Source: Nitrospirota bacterium
Lineage (GTDB): Bacteria > Nitrospirota > Nitrospiria > Nitrospirales > NS-4
Reading direction: 5' to 3'
NCBI GenBank assembly: GCA_005877525.1
Contig: VBON01000069.1
Coordinates: 1-5,206 of the forward strand
DNA: 5,206 nucleotides
Shown here: positions 2,581-5,206 of the stretch, piece after piece
How positions within the stretch are numbered: position 1 is the stretch's first letter
Layout of the letters: the number at the start of each line of letters is the position of its first letter
Notes under the pieces: generated by a model
Told to the model about the DNA's origin: nothing
The model's input: the letters and a program-made list of their open reading frames with translations, nothing else
Databases searched by the model: none
Made by a program: the position numbers and the translations under genes

Positions 2581-5206
2581 ATGGATAATGACCGGCATCC
2601 CCTCGCACGCTTTGGCCTCATGGCCGGGGAGTCTTTGCCGTCGGGTGGGGGCACTGCCGCTGAACATGTTGACTTGCCTCCTGCTCCTGCGAATGTCCAT
2701 ATGACCGTTGGAGACGGCCAAATCACTCTCGCCTGGGACCCAATTCCCGAAGCTCTCTTCTACAACATCTACTTCAAGACATCGCGTGGAGTCACGAGGG
2801 AAGCCAAGGAGTTCGATCGATTCCGCTATGACGCGGTGGGAGCGGAACGCTTTCAAAAAACAAAGATCGGGGTGACGAAAGAGAATGGTAGCCTGATCGA
2901 TACGGCCACGCCTCCGTATCAGCATAGTGATCTCGCCAATGGCACGTGCTACCACTATGTCGTGACGGCCGTCACGAAGAAGGGAGAAAGTGCCGAATCA
3001 GAAGAAGTCGTGGGGATTCCGTCTCCGTATCTCTGCGTGATGGAGTTCGGGACCGAAGGCTACGATGACGGGGAGTTTAAATCCCCGACTGGCATCGCGC
3101 TGGACCCAGAAGGCCACATTTACGTGGCCGATACAGACACCCATACGGTGCAGAAATTCGACAAAGAAGGTCGGTTTCTGGCCCGCCTCGGCGACGAACC
3201 GGGCGAGGCAGAGGGACAGTTCTATTATCCCCGCGGGCTGGCGTGCGATTCCGAGGGGAACCTCATCGTCATCGATGCGAACAACCACCGGGTTCAAAAG
3301 TTCGACAAGGAAGGCAACTTCCTCACCGTGTGGGGCAAGTTCGGTTTCGCTTGGAAGGGGGCGTCCCAGGGGGTCTTTGACAATCCATGGGGCGTGGCGG
3401 TGGACAGGAATGACAACGTCTATATCGCCGATACCCTCAACAATCGAGTCCAGAAATACACGATCGAAGGCGAGCCGCTGTTAATGTGGGGGAAGGAAGG
3501 CGCGTTCGATGGCGCGTTCTTTTATTGCCGGGATGTCGCGGTGGACTTTGTCGGCAACATTTATGTGACCGACGAGATCAACAATCGCGTTCAAAAGTTC
3601 GATAGCCGCGGCAATTTTCTGGCCAAGTGGGGCCGGGAAGGCAAGGGCCCCGGCGAGTTCAACGCGCCCTGGGGCATCGCGGTCGATGCCTTGGGGAATA
3701 TCTATGTCGTGGACACGAACAATCATCGTATCCAGAAATTCACTAGCAACGGCGTCTTTATCTGTCAATGGGGCAATCGCGGGTGGACGAAGGGGCAACT
3801 CAACTTCCCCTATGGTATTGCCGTGGACCGCGAAGGGTTTGTGTATGTTGTGGATAGTGGCAACTGCCGGGTCATGAAGTACGCCTCGGTCGAAACCCAG
3901 AAGGCGGAGGAACCCCAGGTCTCCGGACAATTGCCGGCCCCTGCCGAACTCAGCGCGAAGGCCGGCGACACGGAAGTAAGCCTGGCCTGGATGGATGTGC
4001 CGGGCGCCGCGAGTTACAACCTCTACTACCATACCGATCCCGGAGTCACGCGGCAGACGGGGACCTGCATTGAAGGGGTGAATTCCCCGTATACCCATGT
4101 CGGCCTTTCCAACGGGACCTCCTACCGGTTCGTTCTCACCGCCGTCACTGCGGAAGGGACGGAAAGTGAACCGTCGCCTGAAGTTGAAGCCACTCCCTCC
4201 ATGATCGATATGGCCGCGCCTCAAAACGCCTACATAATCATCAATCATGGCGCCTTCATGACGAACTTGCCGGACGTCGTGTTGACGATTTCCGCCAACG
4301 ACGTGGATTCCGGCGTGGCCGGCTACTACATCTCTGAGACGCCGTCCACACCGACCGCGACGACTCCAGGCTGGGTGGACATCGAGCCGATCGGAAAATT
4401 CGGCGAGACGGTGCCGTACACGCTGTCTCCCGGTGACGGGCAGAAGACCATTTATGTTTGGTTTAAAGACGGCGGCGGCAACATCTCCGCCCCCGGCAAC
4501 AACGCCATCCTGCTCAACACCTCCGGCTATATGTGCGTGAACACCTGGGGCAAGGCCGGCAGCGGCGCGCATCTTCTCCAGGGCGGGGAATTCGGCACCC
4601 CGTCCTTCGGGTTGGCGTGCGACCAGAACAGCGATCTCTACGTCGTCGATACCGGCAACTGCCGGATTCAAAAGTTCAATAACGCGGGGAACTTCATCCA
4701 ACTGTGGGGCATGTTTGGTACGGCGCCCTCCAATTTCCAGAATCCCACAGGTATTGCGGTGGATGAGAAGAATGTCGTCTACGTATGCGATACCGGCAAT
4801 CACCGAATCCAGCGTTTTGACGCCCGAAACGGCGCGTATCTATCGAAGTGGGGACGCCAGGGCGGCGGTGACGGCCAGTTTAATGCGCCCTGGGGCGTGG
4901 CCGTCGACAATAAACGCGGTTATGTCTACGTCGTAGACAGCGCAAATTTCCGCGTGCAGAAGTTCGACCGGACGGGTGAGTTTATTATGGCGTGGGGCAG
5001 CTTCGGCAATGCCGACGGCCAATTCTATTTCTGCCGCGGGATTGCCGTGGACGAAACTGACGGCGCGGTCTATGTCGTGGATATGGGCAATCATCGCATC
5101 CAAAAATTCGACACGAGCACCAACTTCCTGCCTCAGCTGCTGGGGACCTGGGGAACGAAGGGCCAGGAGCCCGGGCAATTCTGGAATCCCTGGGGCATTG
5201 CGATTG
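2581..5206 (+). CDS. Large FnIII/NHL-repeat beta-propeller protein (3' end outside window)
   Basis: Function is unknown; NHL propellers and FnIII domains usually mediate protein, glycan or surface interactions. Seen: 875 complete codons with no stop. Domains: FnIII-1 (about 33-147), six NHL repeats (150-436), FnIII-2 (451-540), an Ig-like domain (541-649, with D-S-G-V-A-G-Y-Y-I-S and the K-T-I-Y-V-W-F-K-D strand), then NHL repeats from 650, cut in the fifth. Repeats follow F-L-x-x-W-G, G-x-F-x-x-P-x-G-I-A-V-D, G-N-I-Y-V-x-D and N-N-R-V-Q-K-F. Start: two adjacent in-frame ATGs at 2578 and 2581; AAGGAG (2569-2574) is three bases from the first and six from the second, favouring 2581. An ATG at 2527 is also in frame but has no ribosome binding site. 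No signal peptide or lipobox is visible from any of these starts. FnIII-1 carries an extra stretch of about 27 residues compared with FnIII-2. Propeller 2 lacks its closing blades here, so at least another 70 or so residues must follow. Confidence 0.92.
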   Translation, partial: MDNDRHPLARFGLMAGESLPSGGGTAAEHVDLPPAPANVHMTVGDGQITLAWDPIPEALFYNIYFKTSRGVTREAKEFDRFRYDAVGAERFQKTKIGVTKENGSLIDTATPPYQHSDLANGTCYHYVVTAVTKKGESAESEEVVGIPSPYLCVMEFGTEGYDDGEFKSPTGIALDPEGHIYVADTDTHTVQKFDKEGRFLARLGDEPGEAEGQFYYPRGLACDSEGNLIVIDANNHRVQKFDKEGNFLTVWGKFGFAWKGASQGVFDNPWGVAVDRNDNVYIADTLNNRVQKYTIEGEPLLMWGKEGAFDGAFFYCRDVAVDFVGNIYVTDEINNRVQKFDSRGNFLAKWGREGKGPGEFNAPWGIAVDALGNIYVVDTNNHRIQKFTSNGVFICQWGNRGWTKGQLNFPYGIAVDREGFVYVVDSGNCRVMKYASVETQKAEEPQVSGQLPAPAELSAKAGDTEVSLAWMDVPGAASYNLYYHTDPGVTRQTGTCIEGVNSPYTHVGLSNGTSYRFVLTAVTAEGTESEPSPEVEATPSMIDMAAPQNAYIIINHGAFMTNLPDVVLTISANDVDSGVAGYYISETPSTPTATTPGWVDIEPIGKFGETVPYTLSPGDGQKTIYVWFKDGGGNISAPGNNAILLNTSGYMCVNTWGKAGSGAHLLQGGEFGTPSFGLACDQNSDLYVVDTGNCRIQKFNNAGNFIQLWGMFGTAPSNFQNPTGIAVDEKNVVYVCDTGNHRIQRFDARNGAYLSKWGRQGGGDGQFNAPWGVAVDNKRGYVYVVDSANFRVQKFDRTGEFIMAWGSFGNADGQFYFCRGIAVDETDGAVYVVDMGNHRIQKFDTSTNFLPQLLGTWGTKGQEPGQFWNPWGIAI
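3028..3888 (+). repeat. Six NHL repeats encoding the first predicted six-bladed propeller
   Basis: The repeats begin near residues 150, 199, 247, 299, 346 and 393 of the protein and average about 48 residues (roughly 144 bp). Each ends in a variant of Arg-Val/Ile-Gln-Lys-Phe/Tyr followed by a short turn. Six is the number needed to close one NHL propeller, and the block is bounded on both sides by FnIII domains, so it is probably a complete fold. Blade 3 is longer, with an A-W-K-G-A-S-Q insertion. Blade 6 ends in R-V-M-K-Y instead of the usual R-V-Q-K-F. Confidence 0.85.
4528..5206 (+). repeat. Second NHL repeat block (four full repeats and part of a fifth)
   Basis: Repeats begin with Y-M-C-V-N-T-W-G (residue 650) and continue F-I-Q-L-W-G, Y-L-S-K-W-G, F-I-M-A-W-G and L-L-G-T-W-G, the last ending at the window edge in P-W-G-I-A-I. 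The first repeat has an insertion, G-S-G-A-H-L-L-Q, before its G-G-E-F element. By analogy with the first block, one or more further repeats are expected beyond 5206 to close the propeller. Confidence 0.85.

Noticed and set aside
2512..2955. A 147-codon minus-strand frame
   Set aside because: It is opposite FnIII-1 of the NHL gene and the intergenic gap, with no recognisable domain. The plus strand has the ribosome binding site and the domain.
3481..4803. A 440-codon open frame on the minus strand
   Set aside because: It lies wholly opposite the NHL/FnIII gene. Its product is a periodic string of reversed NHL repeats (recurring V-H-x-I-D/I-N-V-type segments), as expected from the antisense of a GC-rich repeat gene. 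The plus-strand frame has recognisable domains throughout.
4840..5178. A 112-codon minus-strand frame, with a similar 99-codon one at 2998-3297
   Set aside because: Both are antisense shadows of NHL repeats, with the same periodic pattern and no supported start.

Overview
The window looks like chromosomal DNA from a Gram-negative, moderately GC-rich bacterium. An LptF-type lipopolysaccharide-export permease implies an outer membrane. The other genes are a CspA-family cold-shock protein, a large TPR protein with a long acidic linker, and a huge FnIII/NHL beta-propeller protein. Together with two TTG starts and one GTG start, this fits Nitrospirota or a deltaproteobacterial-type lineage. That placement is inference from gene style, not from a marker gene.

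Layout: (1) positions 1-548, minus strand, hold the N-terminal 182 codons of an LptF/LptG-family permease whose 3' end lies left of the window. (2) Positions 549-817 are a divergent intergenic region. It contains a candidate promoter for each flanking gene, a 24-bp imperfect palindrome between them, and a foldable leader for the cold-shock gene. (3) Positions 818-1021, plus strand, encode a 67-residue cold-shock protein, followed by a clear hairpin terminator at 1063-1082. (4) Positions 1165-2484, plus strand, encode a 439-residue TPR protein with two TPR blocks separated by an acidic linker. (5) From 2581 to the right edge, plus strand, runs an open frame of at least 875 codons. Its order is FnIII, six NHL repeats (one predicted propeller), FnIII, Ig-like domain, then a second NHL propeller cut off in its fifth blade.

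The cold-shock gene is monocistronic. The TPR and NHL genes lie 96 bp apart on the same strand and may be co-transcribed. However, a nearly identical 12-nt element (CTTGACTTA-R-AC) sits 66 bp before the TPR start and 75 bp before the NHL start, so each may have a similar promoter of its own. No gene here suggests a mobile element, CRISPR array or RNA gene. The most unusual object is the double-propeller FnIII/NHL protein, which appears to have arisen by duplication of an FnIII-propeller module and has no visible signal peptide. Its function is unknown, and several long minus-strand frames opposite it are coding shadows.
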